From contig MLAK01000941.1 of assembly GCA_001839685.1 (NCBI GenBank), forward strand, positions 1 to 44,838: 44,838 nucleotides of DNA, in the 5' to 3' direction. The notes under the pieces are model-generated. The model was not told the origin of the DNA and did not search any database. It saw nothing but the letters and a program-made list of their open reading frames with translations. This document shows, piece after piece, positions 29,632 to 39,387 of this stretch. This stretch comes from Tritrichomonas foetus (taxonomy: Eukaryota > Parabasalia > Tritrichomonadida > Tritrichomonadidae). The translations under genes were made by a program, and so were the position numbers. Every line of letters begins with the position of its first letter. Position 1 is the stretch's first letter.

Positions 29632-30831
29632 ATGCTCCTCTTTACTTTCATTCTTCCATTAATTAATTGCGAATCGCTAGAGGACTTATACACCAACGCT
29701 CATCAGAATTTCATTCCAATTCGAGAAAATCAACTTCGTGTCTCTAATTGCGTTTTCGAATCATGCATTGCTCAAGCTGATGTAGCAGGAGGTGGTGCAA
29801 TATACGCCACTGGAATCGGCGATCATGTACACTTTCTTGTTGACTCTTGTTCCTTCTTTGCATGCAAATCCGAGCAAATCGGTGGCGCGATATATTTCGC
29901 TGGAGGAGATTGCAGTTTTACTTACGTTTGCTATTCAATGTGTTCGGCCAAAGAAGTTGGATCCGCTTACTTTGAAGCAATCAATATCGAACAAAATTCA
30001 ATGGTCAATCACACATCGCATATTTATATCGAATCCGACAATGACGGAATGCGTTTCTACCTTGGTGAGGTCTTTTTCAATTACTTCAATTCATCCAACA
30101 ATCGAGTTCGTGACGGCGTTTCTTCAATCCACGGAATTAGGCAATGGTTTATGGATTTCAAATTCGTCAATTTCAACTCAAACCAGCATAAAACAGATAT
30201 CGCTTTGGATCAAGGACAAGAGGGTTTCTGGTATCACATCAAGACAGCCAATTTCTACAATTTCACCGAAAGGCCAGATTATATGATTAGAATGTCAACA
30301 TCTGTGATTATTTGGGATGGTATATTCCAAAAGTGCGGTAAACTAATCTTTAGTGCGCCAAAGTCTGTTGCCCAGCAAATGATTCGTTGTGTGTTTGATG
30401 AAATGCCGATCATGAATCGAACTTTCCAATCGATGACTTACATTCCAATGAACTTAACCACACCGACCAACGATATCCCATTGTTTGGAACACTATACTG
30501 CCCAAATAATGATGTTTCCCAAATTCCTCCAACAAAAACCGATCCAACGCCCTATCGAACAATTACACCTACTCCTTCTCAATCAAATATACCTACAATT
30601 TCAGCCAAGCCGTCGAGATCGCCAACACCTGCACCAAGCGAAACACCAACACCAACAATGAGCTACATGCCTGAGCCGACTGAGAACTCAAATGTTCAAA
30701 AAATGATGATAATTTCAACATCAGTGATGGGTGGGGCAATAATTGTTGGCATAATTGTTATTGTTGTTCTTGTTATGCTCATTAAGAAAGTCCTCCGCCT
30801 TGAAAACAATGAAGAAGTGAAGAAATTCTGA
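29632..30831 (+). CDS. Pmp-like type I surface membrane protein
   Basis: 399 residues. A short hydrophobic signal peptide (MLLFTFILPLINCES, cleavage likely near residue 14-15) is followed by an ectodomain of about 290 residues. Its first part has beta-helix-like turns: 'VSNCVFESCIAQ...GGGAIYATG', 'VDSCSFFACKSEQIGGAIYFAGG', 'CYSMCSAKEVGSAYFE'. The C-x-F-x-x-C and GGAIY signatures are those of polymorphic-membrane-protein-like families that trichomonads carry in many copies. Then a Thr/Pro/Ser-rich stalk (about 300-350, TPTPSQ..., SPTPAPSETPTPT), likely O-glycosylated. One transmembrane helix (about 360-388, Gly/Ile/Val-rich) and a short charged cytoplasmic tail (KKVLRLENNEEVKKF) complete it. 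It is probably exposed on the cell surface. Its ligand is unknown. It is shorter than many family members. Element copy B lies just upstream of its promoter. Confidence 0.82.
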   Translation: MLLFTFILPLINCESLEDLYTNAHQNFIPIRENQLRVSNCVFESCIAQADVAGGGAIYATGIGDHVHFLVDSCSFFACKSEQIGGAIYFAGGDCSFTYVCYSMCSAKEVGSAYFEAINIEQNSMVNHTSHIYIESDNDGMRFYLGEVFFNYFNSSNNRVRDGVSSIHGIRQWFMDFKFVNFNSNQHKTDIALDQGQEGFWYHIKTANFYNFTERPDYMIRMSTSVIIWDGIFQKCGKLIFSAPKSVAQQMIRCVFDEMPIMNRTFQSMTYIPMNLTTPTNDIPLFGTLYCPNNDVSQIPPTKTDPTPYRTITPTPSQSNIPTISAKPSRSPTPAPSETPTPTMSYMPEPTENSNVQKMMIISTSVMGGAIIVGIIVIVVLVMLIKKVLRLENNEEVKKF

Positions 30832-31497
30832 AGAAAATGAAATTAAAGCATTATTTTCAATAAACATAAAACTTTCAAATTTGTTTATTTCTTATACTCT
30901 GCACTTTTAATATTTTCATATACTGCTTTTCGACCACACTTGAAAAAGTCTTCCAATTTAGATCATTTCGAAAGGCGAATTTGAATTTCTGGCTTAACTT
31001 TGGGTCACAATTCAGAGGTATCGCAATAACAGATTGGATATTATCATTTTAGTATGACATAAATTGACTAAGTTTCAAAAAGTGGAAAAGATATTCACAA
31101 ATTATGAAAAAAATGTAAAATGACCTTGAAAGGTGGAATTTACATTTTATTTGGTAGAAAGATTTCATTTGGGAAACTGTCATCCTCATAATCAATTGAA
31201 AAATCTTGCCATAATTTGCACAAAAAGTTTTCCCTCTTGATGATTTTGAAAAGAGACAATTTTTTTCATATGACCAATTACTCTCATAAAATAAAAATTG
31301 AATCAAATGTCGTTATATTCAAAATATCAGAACACACTACAGAATATTTTGATGAAATTCAATTTCAAATTTTAAATTACATTCATATCTTTTTTCATAA
31401 CTTGTAAAACATATTAATAATGATATTTTTCTTTATTTTCTATGGTCAGAATTAAAAATCCCCGCTAATTCTCTACCAATAATGTTGGAAAGGCAGA
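30832..31497. other. Intergenic, nothing recognised
   Basis: 666 bp between two plus-strand genes. It holds one AATAAACATAAA-like possible polyadenylation region shortly after the surface-protein stop. ORFs at 31049-31407 overlap on opposite strands and are A+T-driven. Confidence 0.45.
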
Positions 31498-32997
31498 ATG
31501 TCATCATCAGGTGAATTCAAATTTTCAAAAAATAATTCAACATTTGAAAATTATTCAACATTTGAAAATTATTCAAACGAATTTTCAAAATTCTTAACGA
31601 TTGCTCGACTGATGAGCAGTTTTTATATATTCGATGACTTCGATGCAGTTTCTGGAATTATTAACGAATCAACATCAATTATCAACGACTTGTCTTCAGT
31701 ATCTGTCACACTCAGCGCTTTTCGAAATATGTATCCACCACTTATCGATTATTTAACAGATCATTTGGCTGAAATCGCTGAAATCGCTCTCGATTTAGAG
31801 CCAGTGAAGCCAGATCAATACAAAAATGAAAACGTCGGAAAAATTGAAAATAGTTTTCAGGAAAATAAAAATTCTCAAAAAATTTATCGACCCCGCCAAT
31901 TATGCATTCAAATTTTAACTCAGAAAAATATGAAGTTTGTTGATATTTTATGTAATAATCGAAAGTTTTTAATGAAACTGAATTATTTTATAAGCAAAGC
32001 TAAAGAAAATTCAAATTTCTCCAATTTTTGTCAAATTATGTTGAATATGATAAAAATGTCAGGTGGTCTAGTTTTGCTTAATTTCCCAGAAAAACAATTT
32101 CTTCTTACAAAAATGTTGAAATTTATTAAAGTTCCAGCGATCTTCTACTTCTTCTGTGACTTGGCTCTTTTAATGTCTAAGCATCAAATTGTGAACGATT
32201 TTCTGGAAAGTGGAAATTTCACAAAGAAAATTATGATATCTGCTTTTGATAAATCTCCTGAAAATTCTATTGAATTGCTTTCAAACGTCATTTTTGATCT
32301 TCCAAAATCTTCGATTCTCGTTATTGAATTACTCAGTGAAGAAAATCTAACGAAAATCAGCAATTGTGCATTTAATAAACCAGAATGTACAATGATTTCT
32401 TTAGAATTAATGAGCAAACTTTGTAATGAATCAAGTTCTCGATTTTTCTATGGAATTGGCGAAAAACTATCTGAAATTATTCTTAAAAATGATCATTTCG
32501 ACTTAAAAAAGAAAGTTGCTGCTGATGTTCTTATTAATTCTATTCCTTATTTCCATAGAGTGCCAACTGAGTGTTATAATGTTCTCAAAAAACTATTTAA
32601 TATGATGTTTGAGAATCCATTTTTCACAATTCTTCATTGCACATGTAAAAACATGTTTAAAGCTGTGTGTCGAGTTGATAAACCTGTTTTCAATAAAATT
32701 AATATCAGAGAAAAACTTGCTCATGAAATTACGAAATTAAAGAATGACGAAAAAGACAATACTCCTAAAATTTGTGTTGGTTATAAAATTCACATCTATA
32801 AAATAGCAAAATATTATCTATCAAGTCGGGAAAATTATTTCAACTTATTTGAAAGTGAAGATGAAGAAGATAAAGTAATTGAAGAATACTATAATAATAT
32901 CAGAAAGAGGGTAAAAGAAGACTATGGTGGATATGTCCCGATTAGAGATGCGAAAGATTTATCGCCTATCATGAAATTGTGGCGAGAACATCAATAG
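31498..32997 (+). CDS. Hypothetical helical-repeat protein
   Basis: 499 residues, mostly helical from about 35 to 450, with Leu/Ile/Phe-rich amphipathic helices in pairs, as in armadillo or HEAT folds. Segments such as 'LSAFRNMYPPLIDYLTDHLAEIAEIAL' and 'FFCDLALLMSKHQIVNDFL' recall SAPS-type (PP6 regulatory subunit) helices, but the likeness is weak and I would not name it. The N-terminus contains a direct duplication, STFENYSTFENYS, from an 18-bp tandem repeat at 31536-31571. The end is charged (EDEEDKVIEEYYNNIRKRVKEDYGG). No signal peptide or membrane segment. Codon use is like neighbours, and it is surely a gene. Confidence 0.65.
   Translation: MSSSGEFKFSKNNSTFENYSTFENYSNEFSKFLTIARLMSSFYIFDDFDAVSGIINESTSIINDLSSVSVTLSAFRNMYPPLIDYLTDHLAEIAEIALDLEPVKPDQYKNENVGKIENSFQENKNSQKIYRPRQLCIQILTQKNMKFVDILCNNRKFLMKLNYFISKAKENSNFSNFCQIMLNMIKMSGGLVLLNFPEKQFLLTKMLKFIKVPAIFYFFCDLALLMSKHQIVNDFLESGNFTKKIMISAFDKSPENSIELLSNVIFDLPKSSILVIELLSEENLTKISNCAFNKPECTMISLELMSKLCNESSSRFFYGIGEKLSEIILKNDHFDLKKKVAADVLINSIPYFHRVPTECYNVLKKLFNMMFENPFFTILHCTCKNMFKAVCRVDKPVFNKINIREKLAHEITKLKNDEKDNTPKICVGYKIHIYKIAKYYLSSRENYFNLFESEDEEDKVIEEYYNNIRKRVKEDYGGYVPIRDAKDLSPIMKLWREHQ
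31536..31571 (+). repeat. 18-bp direct duplication inside a CDS
   Basis: TTCAACATTTGAAAATTA occurs twice head to tail, in frame, adding six residues. The copies are identical, so the duplication is recent. Confidence 0.85.
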
Positions 32998-34768
32998 AAG
33001 CTATTTTTATTATGTTAGAATTAATATATCTTATATTTTGTGTTTATTAAGTTAGTAAATATATCTATGCCAGTATTCAAATCTTTCATTTCTCATCATT
33101 GTTAAGTTGTCATTGTTAAGATACCACAAAATTTGAATTACTTTTCATGTTAATCATGAATCTCAAATATTTACTCATAAAAAAATTTAAGCCCATATCA
33201 TCCATTCTTTTGGATATGTTGGAAGTACAGTTGTCTCTATGGTATTATTATTATATAAATAAGTAAAGTTGATAAAGTGAGAAGTAGCTCTACATTCTTG
33301 ATATAAATTATGGTTGAAAGTAGATTAAAGAACTATAATTCAGTGTGAGCACAGCATTGATCTTTTTCTAAATAACATATTTCATATACAACATTAAAAT
33401 GTATCATTATAATATCACCATGTGAATTGAGATTTAAGTTTAATAAAAATAAAATATTTCCCAAGACGATAAAAAAGATGATAATCAACATAGTGAGAAC
33501 AATAGTAGTGCATTAATATTGAGGCGGTTCACAAAATTTATGTTTAATGTAGTAAGTTATGAATTAACACCACTTTGGAGATGAAAATTACAATTATAAA
33601 GTATCGAAAAATGGAATTTCAATCTCTCTTCTCCAAACCATATTCAGTGATATATGAACATTGAACATTTCCATTGATCATCAAGTCAAGAAGATTGCCT
33701 ATTGTATGATACAATTTGTATCTTTTTCCTAAGCTTTTTCATTTTTGGAGATTTATCTCCATCATCTCAAATAAAAAAAAAAGGATTTATGGAGTTGAAT
33801 ATAAGACTTATTCTATAACTTAGCATAATATCATAATGTTATTTAATGATTTTTTTTGAGGAGGATTTTGATGACATCAATTTTTCAGAATAATCTTCTT
33901 CTTCAACTAGGAGAGTAAGATTATCTAATTTTATTAATGATTATTTTGTTAAATTCAAAATATCTGTGATTGTCTTATTTATGTTATTTGTATCAATGAT
34001 AAAATTCTTTATATTGGAGAAATCACGAGTATTTATTTTCGAGGAAAGAAGAAAAATTTAACACCAAATACCAACAAGTTTCATATTGATTCAAGAATTG
34101 CCTGATTTTTTAAAATACAGATTTTGAAAAATTTTAAAGGTGAGAAAATAGGCATTGTCCAGTATTTTGACATTACAAAGAGGAAATAGAGAAATAATAT
34201 TATATTTCTATTCAGAAGCTTCAATTATATTGCAGTTATTGAATAATATTGCCGAGAAATTCCTAGTTATAGTGAGAAGAAGGTATGATATTTTTGGATT
34301 ATGAGTTATCTCAAAATTTGAAAGATATATTGAAAAAAACGAGGCAATTTGTCTCAAAACCTAATTGAATGAAAATATTGATCAAACTAATCTTCCAATA
34401 TCATGACGTTTTCATCATTGAATTAGTACTAATTAATATAAGGAGTGATCCCTGAAATGACAAAAACTGACATTTTATGAATCAAATCTTATCAAAAGTC
34501 CATCAAAACTATGTTATAGAAAAAGAAATAGAATTTTCGATCGAAAAGCTTTTTAAATCCACATAATGTCTCCTGAAAAATTTGAAATAACTATTTTAGA
34601 GGAAACCGTGTTTTATATTCAATTTTGAATGATCGTGAATGGCATAGAAATTAATTTCAAATTATGAGGTGTTGAATACATGATTGAAATTAATTTCAAA
34701 ACTATGAAAAAATTGAATAAATTTTGAGTGTTATTCTCACATTTTCAAACGTTTGAATGGCCAATTAA
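32998..34768. other. 1.8-kb gene-free stretch
   Basis: The longest featureless gap of the window. It is A+T-rich throughout, with no ORF of more than 60 codons that could be coding, no tRNA-like box pair and no inverted repeat that I could find by eye. Either it is plain spacer or it holds a decayed element. Confidence 0.45.
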
Positions 34769-36496
34769 ATGGATGAAGATGAAACTGCTTGTCTCACATA
34801 TTTATCACTTCGAGACGCGCTCACTGTCCAAGATCCACGAGTTCTAAAGCCCAAAACACCTACATCCAAACCAAAAAACAAACGGAAAAACTCGACTTCG
34901 AGTTCGTCTTCGAACTCATCGAAATCCCAAAAAAAGATCGATAAACACAGAAAAAGTTCAAAAAGTGACAAGGTAAATCAAATTGGCAAAACTGATAAGA
35001 AACACATAAAAAAACATAAATCTCATTCTGATATATCAGCGTCTTCTGAAACATCAAGTGAAACCTCAAATCAAGCCAATGCGAATTATCTCCAAAAGAA
35101 TATAAAAAATATGCCTTTCTATGAAGCCTTTATGAACGATTTTTTGGTGCAGTTATACCAAAATCGACACCCGAAAATTGTCAAGTGGGTGGTTGATAAT
35201 TCATCAAATATGGTCGACCTATTTTTTTCGAACAGTCAAAAGGAAATTCACGATAGAATAATGGCACTTTTTCTATCAACCAATTTAGCTCTTCTTGACT
35301 ACTTTTCAAACAGTGTTGAGCTCGTCAGCAAATTTGCTGATCTGATCAAGAAAAACAATGAAATCCATTGGAAAAGGGTTGGACTTGTTATGACCATTTT
35401 ATTGAGAGCTTTAATAAATTTTCCAAATTTGGCCTCTCAAACATTTCTGAAGGCGAAAAATTTATATCCCAACATTTTGAAAAATATTCATTTAAATTCG
35501 GTAATGAGCTATTTAAATTATTTTACTGAAACTGAAACACTGCCTGACTGTTCATTTGTTTGGGGCTTCTTTCTTTCATTAATTCCTGCAAAAATATTCA
35601 AGCGTTTACAAAACAAGCTTGAACCGCCAAGCATATGGAATGTGGATTATAAATCCATTAAGTCATGTGCTGAAGTAAAATTGACTCATGAACAACAAGC
35701 CAATCTGTTAATTTTTATGAAAAAAATTATTCAAAGATTAATTGATGAAAAAAGGCTACAATTTCCACTCACTTTTTCTGAAGTATTTCCTTATCTATGT
35801 AATTTTAATGGAAAAAGTGATGATGAAATTCTTGCTTTATTTTCATTATCTCATTTAATGCCAAAAAACAATCAATTGATTTCAATCTCAGCTATATTGA
35901 TTCAAGACCTTCCTGAATCATCTCCACTATTCGAAGAATCAATTAGATACTTATCTTTATTTTATTACCAATCTGAAAAAATTATGCTGCTGGTTTTACA
36001 ACGTTTAATTTTGAGACCAAATAACGGTTTTGCCATGCAAATGACATTGAAACTTTTGTATGATTATTTAAATAAAGTCAAAGTTTCCTCAAATTTTTTC
36101 AGAACACTTCAACACGCAGTTACATATGTGTGGAACAGTTATGGTGGTTGCATGCCAATGCCAATAATGATTCGTGCATTTCTTATAAATGTTGCGTATT
36201 TAATGAACGATGGAGAAAAAGCAGCTTTTCCTGGCTGGGAAAAATTCATAAATGATGTTGTAACACCATTTTCTGAAAGCAAAGCTTTCCCACGCGATTA
36301 TAAAATTGATACAACTGGATGCGATATTTCCTTTGAGATAAAATTCGAAGAAATGCTTCGCGATTTTGAAGCACCACAAGGAAGGGCCCTTCGACTGAAA
36401 ACACATTCATCAATACCTCCACAGAGGTTTAAAGAAATTCGACGAAGCCATTCATTATTTTCTTTGCCTGATGAATCAAAACTGTTTCACAAATAA
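34769..36496 (+). CDS. Hypothetical protein with Lys/Ser-rich head and helical body
   Basis: 575 residues. After a short opening (MDEDETACLTYLSLRDAL) residues about 30-100 are a basic Ser/Lys-rich low-complexity stretch (KNKRKNSTSSSSSNSSK, KKHIKKHKSHSD), likely disordered and nuclear-targeting. From about 110 to 500 it is entirely helical with HEAT-like pairs (HPKIVKWVVDNSSNMVDLFF, 'LNSVMSYLNYFTETETLPDCSFVWGFFLSLIP', 'EESIRYLSLFYYQSEKIMLLVLQRLIL'). The tail is basic with RRSHSLFSLP, a possible phosphosite region. I do not recognise the family. The architecture would fit a phosphatase-regulatory or scaffold protein, but nothing specific supports that. Confidence 0.65.
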   Translation: MDEDETACLTYLSLRDALTVQDPRVLKPKTPTSKPKNKRKNSTSSSSSNSSKSQKKIDKHRKSSKSDKVNQIGKTDKKHIKKHKSHSDISASSETSSETSNQANANYLQKNIKNMPFYEAFMNDFLVQLYQNRHPKIVKWVVDNSSNMVDLFFSNSQKEIHDRIMALFLSTNLALLDYFSNSVELVSKFADLIKKNNEIHWKRVGLVMTILLRALINFPNLASQTFLKAKNLYPNILKNIHLNSVMSYLNYFTETETLPDCSFVWGFFLSLIPAKIFKRLQNKLEPPSIWNVDYKSIKSCAEVKLTHEQQANLLIFMKKIIQRLIDEKRLQFPLTFSEVFPYLCNFNGKSDDEILALFSLSHLMPKNNQLISISAILIQDLPESSPLFEESIRYLSLFYYQSEKIMLLVLQRLILRPNNGFAMQMTLKLLYDYLNKVKVSSNFFRTLQHAVTYVWNSYGGCMPMPIMIRAFLINVAYLMNDGEKAAFPGWEKFINDVVTPFSESKAFPRDYKIDTTGCDISFEIKFEEMLRDFEAPQGRALRLKTHSSIPPQRFKEIRRSHSLFSLPDESKLFHK

Positions 36497-37020
36497 TAAC
36501 CATGTTATTTTATTTCCTGCTTGTAAAATGTGATTTCAGAAAAAAAAAGACTGAAAAATTACATTTGCAAGTGTTTCTGTATGTAATCTATTAACAAAAA
36601 GTGCGTTTTAATAATTTTTCTGTTTGAATAAAAAATATATGTTCAATCTTTTTCATTCGATATTTATAATTTTTGGTTTAAATTAATTTTTCCTTATTTT
36701 CAGTGATGTTATCTAATTAGAATTCTCATGTATGTATTTTGAACATGTTTTCGTTGAAATATTTAAAAAAGTAAGATATGATAATTTCATATTTGACCAA
36801 ATATGAAAAAAATCTATCATTTGAATTAGTCAGTGAGGTGTATCGATAACAAGTGGTGTATTATAAATCTATCTCCAATATACAGCCAATTAATTTCTCA
36901 TCGATTGAATAGTGATGTCATTTACCTAAATAACGATAGCGTGAAGTGATCATCCTTTTTCGATACTTTTTGATTGTCAAATTTGAATATGTGACAAATT
37001 TTAAAAATTCCTTAATTTTG
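36497..37020. other. Intergenic, nothing recognised
   Basis: 524 bp between two plus-strand genes, A+T-rich. The frame of the next gene continues upstream to a GTG at 36946 without an ATG, so I treat that part as noncoding. Confidence 0.45.
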
Positions 37021-37518
37021 ATGAACACGAGTGATTCACCTGGTTTGAGTCTCGCTCAGGCCATACAAAACATCAACAACTTATCTATTCGACATCCAGA
37101 AAACAACTCGCTCCTGAAAGAAAGGCTACAAAAACTCTTAAATGCAATAAAATTTCCGTCAATTTTAAAAGTAAATTCCGCAGATACGGCATATTCTTTC
37201 CCTCGGACGCAAAACTAAATCGAAAGAAAGAGAGTCGACGACAGACTGAGGGGATTTTCGATGAATGACAGCATCGCATGGAAAGACATATGCCAAAGAT
37301 TCGGTCCAAATTTGAATCAAACAGAATTATTGAGTATAGCTGAAGTTATTTGCCTTCAGGTTCAATTGAAAGTCGACAGAGAAGCGAAAAGGCGGAAAGA
37401 AGTATTAATTAAATGGTTTGATGAAAATTTTGCAGTTATTAAGCCTGTTTTGGACCTCATGGTGCTTGAAGATGAAAATGGATCAATAATTGATGCTAAT
37501 CACTGCGATTCTCGGTAA
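37021..37518 (+). pseudogene. Small gene interrupted by one in-frame TAA
   Basis: From ATG 37021 a frame of 65 codons ends at TAA 37216-37218. The same frame then stays open from 37219 through ATG 37261 to a stop at 37516-37518. Read across, it is 166 codons including the TAA. The two halves look like one protein: a helical head (LSLAQAIQNINNLSIRH...LLKERLQKLLNAI) and a basic body (IAWKDICQRFGPNLNQTELLSIAEVI, DREAKRRKEVLIKWFDENFAVIKPVLDL). Codon use is similar before and after the stop, with protein-like composition. Explanations: a disabled gene, a base error, stop readthrough, a small in-frame intron, or simply a downstream gene starting at 37261 (85 codons). I recognise no domain. The KWFDENFAVI pattern suggests a helix-turn-helix or coiled segment. 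Confidence 0.5.
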
Positions 37519-37680
37519 TTTTGTGCTAATTAGTTTTTTTGTAAAAATTATGTGTTTATGAATGTTTTATTGAATCTATGTATTTTTCATTTTAAAAGAT
37601 ATGAGAAATATCAATGCTCAACCAGAAGTTCAGAATCACTGAAATAATTGACTAAATTTGGATGAAGCAAAACGCAAAAT

Positions 37681-37702
37681 GAAGGTCAAATAAAGGTCAA
37701 AA
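37681..37702 (+). promoter_or_regulatory. Doubled GGTCAAA motif (site P)
   Basis: Two copies of AAGGTCAAA-like sequence 11 bp apart, preceded by AAAAT. The same arrangement, with one base different in the spacer, occurs at 43794-43815. Both stand just upstream of a structured segment, so a promoter role is inferred. Confidence 0.45.
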
Positions 37703-37724
37703 GTAGATAGCAACAAAATTATTC

Positions 37725-37839
37725 AATGTGATGTGAACTTTGATGGCTCTTTGGATCACTTCGATTTGGAGGATGCGCTGGTGTGTGAACACTGCGGAGT
37801 AAGCACAGCCAAACAGAGCCTTAAAGTTCACATCACATT
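37725..37839 (+). ncRNA. Candidate structured RNA P (115 nt)
   Basis: The ends AATGTGATGTGAACTTT and AAAGTTCACATCACATT are perfectly complementary over 17 bp. After a small bulge GGCTCT pairs with AGAGCC and TTGG with CCAA. The interior holds an apical hairpin near GGTGTGTGAACAC. The segment is clearly richer in G+C than its surroundings. It shares about two-thirds identity over some 58 aligned bases with the segment at 43829-43913, starting at GATGYGAACTTTG. A frame without ATG (...VCEHCGVSTAKQ...) crosses it, so a decayed coding sequence or a small inverted-repeat element is an alternative. The strand is chosen from the position of the upstream motif. Confidence 0.4.
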
Positions 37840-38385
37840 TGTCAAAAAGTTAATAATTTCTAATCGGACAAAAATCCTGCTGTGTTTTATTTTGTGAAAT
37901 GTGAGCTTTACATGCATGTGATGCAATAGAATATGAAATTAGATAAAATTCTCTTTTCATGCATGTTCAATTGTGGATCAGAGCAAAATGAACTCAATTT
38001 TTGTTGATACAACGGTAAAAAAGCTCGTGTTACTCATTTCCAAAAATAGATATAATAGAATTTTATATGTTAAAAGAAGTATTTTTATGATCATAACTTG
38101 TGATATTTCAATGACATATGAAATATTCCAATTGATTCAACAATAATGAAATTATATCTTCATGTGATTCGACAAGCTCTAAAGATATGATTTCATTTCT
38201 ATTACAATGAAATAAAATTTCAAGCGATCAAACAATTAATAAATAATTCATGATCATCATTGATGTTTTTGCTGCTTGACAAAATAAATTAAATAAATTA
38301 ACATTTGGCATATGAACTTTTAAATAAAAATAATAGATTTTAATTTCTTTCAATTTTGAGAATCGACCAAAGGCCAAAATCCCAA

Positions 38386-39387
38386 ATGACTGATCAAAGC
38401 GCAATTGATGCACTTTTCGGCGCCGCCGAACCCTCCAAATTCCTCGATAGATACATGGCAAACGAAACAATCGAAGATATGCCAGAACCAGAAGAAAAAG
38501 AAACGCCGAAAGTCGAAGTTGAGATCGATGAAGAAGAAAGAATTCAAAGAACGCTTTTCCTTGGAAATCTACCCACAAAAGTGACAGTACATCAAATTAA
38601 GAGTTTGATTGGCAAGAATTTGGTCGAATCCGTTCGTATCAGAAGTATCGCATTATCAGATAAAAAATTAAAGAGACAGGTTGCCGTTAGACGCCATTTA
38701 ATAGATGACGATGGGACATGCTGCGCTTACGTTGTAATGAAGAAACCGTCTGAAGTTGATGATGCTATCACGAAATTTAATAACTACAAATTCATGGATC
38801 ACGTTCTCCGAGCAGATCACGCGACAGCAAAAGGCGAGAAAAACAAAGTCGACCGTAATACGAATAAAAAATCGGTTTTCATTGGACATGTTCCATTCGA
38901 CGCAACAGAAGAAGAGATTCGAGACATTTTTAAAGAGTGCGGTGAAATTCATCATGTTAGAATTCCGCGTGACGATAGAGGAAAGTCGAGAGGTATTGCA
39001 TACGTAACGTTCGAGAATGAAGATGATGTTGCATTAGCCTTACAATTCAATGGTTCAGAATTTAGAAAGGAGAAAATAACCGTCGAAAGGTCAAATCCTT
39101 CAAAAGCAGAAAAAATCAAAAAGAAGAAAGAAGAAAAAGAAAACAAAAAGAAAGGAAAGAAACTCGATAAAAAAGACAAGCCAACAGGCAAATTCGGAAA
39201 CAGGAAGAAACAATACAAGCCAAAACCAGAGAAACCAGCTTCAAAGAAATCAGATGGAAAGAAAGACAATTTCGAAGGCCGAAGAGCCAAACCGAAACTT
39301 GATGAAAAGAATCAAGCAATTAAAACATATTTAAAGATGCGCGCTCACGTAAATAAAAAGAGGGCAGCTTCCGCTGGTCAGAAATAA
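38386..39387 (+). CDS. RBM34: RBM34/Nop12-type nucleolar RNA-binding protein
   Basis: 333 residues from ATG 38386; ten codons upstream are open only from a TTG. Two RRM domains: RRM1 about 55-145 (RTLFLGNLP as RNP2, and a long loop containing KKLKRQVAVRRHLI before the CCAYVVMKK RNP1-like strand) and RRM2 about 163-238 (SVFIGHVPFDATEEEI, then KSRGIAYVTF as a good RNP1). An acidic N-terminal stretch and a long Lys-rich tail (KKKKEEKENKKKGKK...) follow the plan of RBM34 and yeast Nop12, including the wide RRM1 insert and the RRM2 'FVGNLPF/FIGHVPF' start. Nop12 acts in pre-25S rRNA maturation and 5.8S folding. The tail should direct it to the nucleolus. Codon use is relatively C-rich, as expected for a ribosome-biogenesis gene. 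Confidence 0.85.
   Translation: MTDQSAIDALFGAAEPSKFLDRYMANETIEDMPEPEEKETPKVEVEIDEEERIQRTLFLGNLPTKVTVHQIKSLIGKNLVESVRIRSIALSDKKLKRQVAVRRHLIDDDGTCCAYVVMKKPSEVDDAITKFNNYKFMDHVLRADHATAKGEKNKVDRNTNKKSVFIGHVPFDATEEEIRDIFKECGEIHHVRIPRDDRGKSRGIAYVTFENEDDVALALQFNGSEFRKEKITVERSNPSKAEKIKKKKEEKENKKKGKKLDKKDKPTGKFGNRKKQYKPKPEKPASKKSDGKKDNFEGRRAKPKLDEKNQAIKTYLKMRAHVNKKRAASAGQK

Larger units (their letters stand above)
37519..38385. other. Intergenic with a structured, GC-richer segment
   Basis: 867 bp. Most is A+T-rich spacer, but 37681-37840 contains a doubled GGTCAAA motif and a strongly foldable segment described separately. Confidence 0.5.

Noticed and set aside
37171..37226. 56-bp intron ending in ACTAAATCGAAAG to remove the stop at 37216
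   Set aside because: The length is not a multiple of three, and the spliced frame would stop after about a dozen codons. The 60-bp version ending at 37230 is kept only as a weak possibility.
37730..37860. Zinc-finger gene fragment (frame with VCEHCGVSTAKQ)
   Set aside because: No ATG and an in-frame TAA just upstream; the related copy at 43.8 kb has a stop in the matching frame. Kept as an alternative only.
38356..38385. Ten extra N-terminal codons on the RBM34-like protein
   Set aside because: They begin with TTG. The ATG at 38386 starts a sensible MTDQSAIDALFG sequence.
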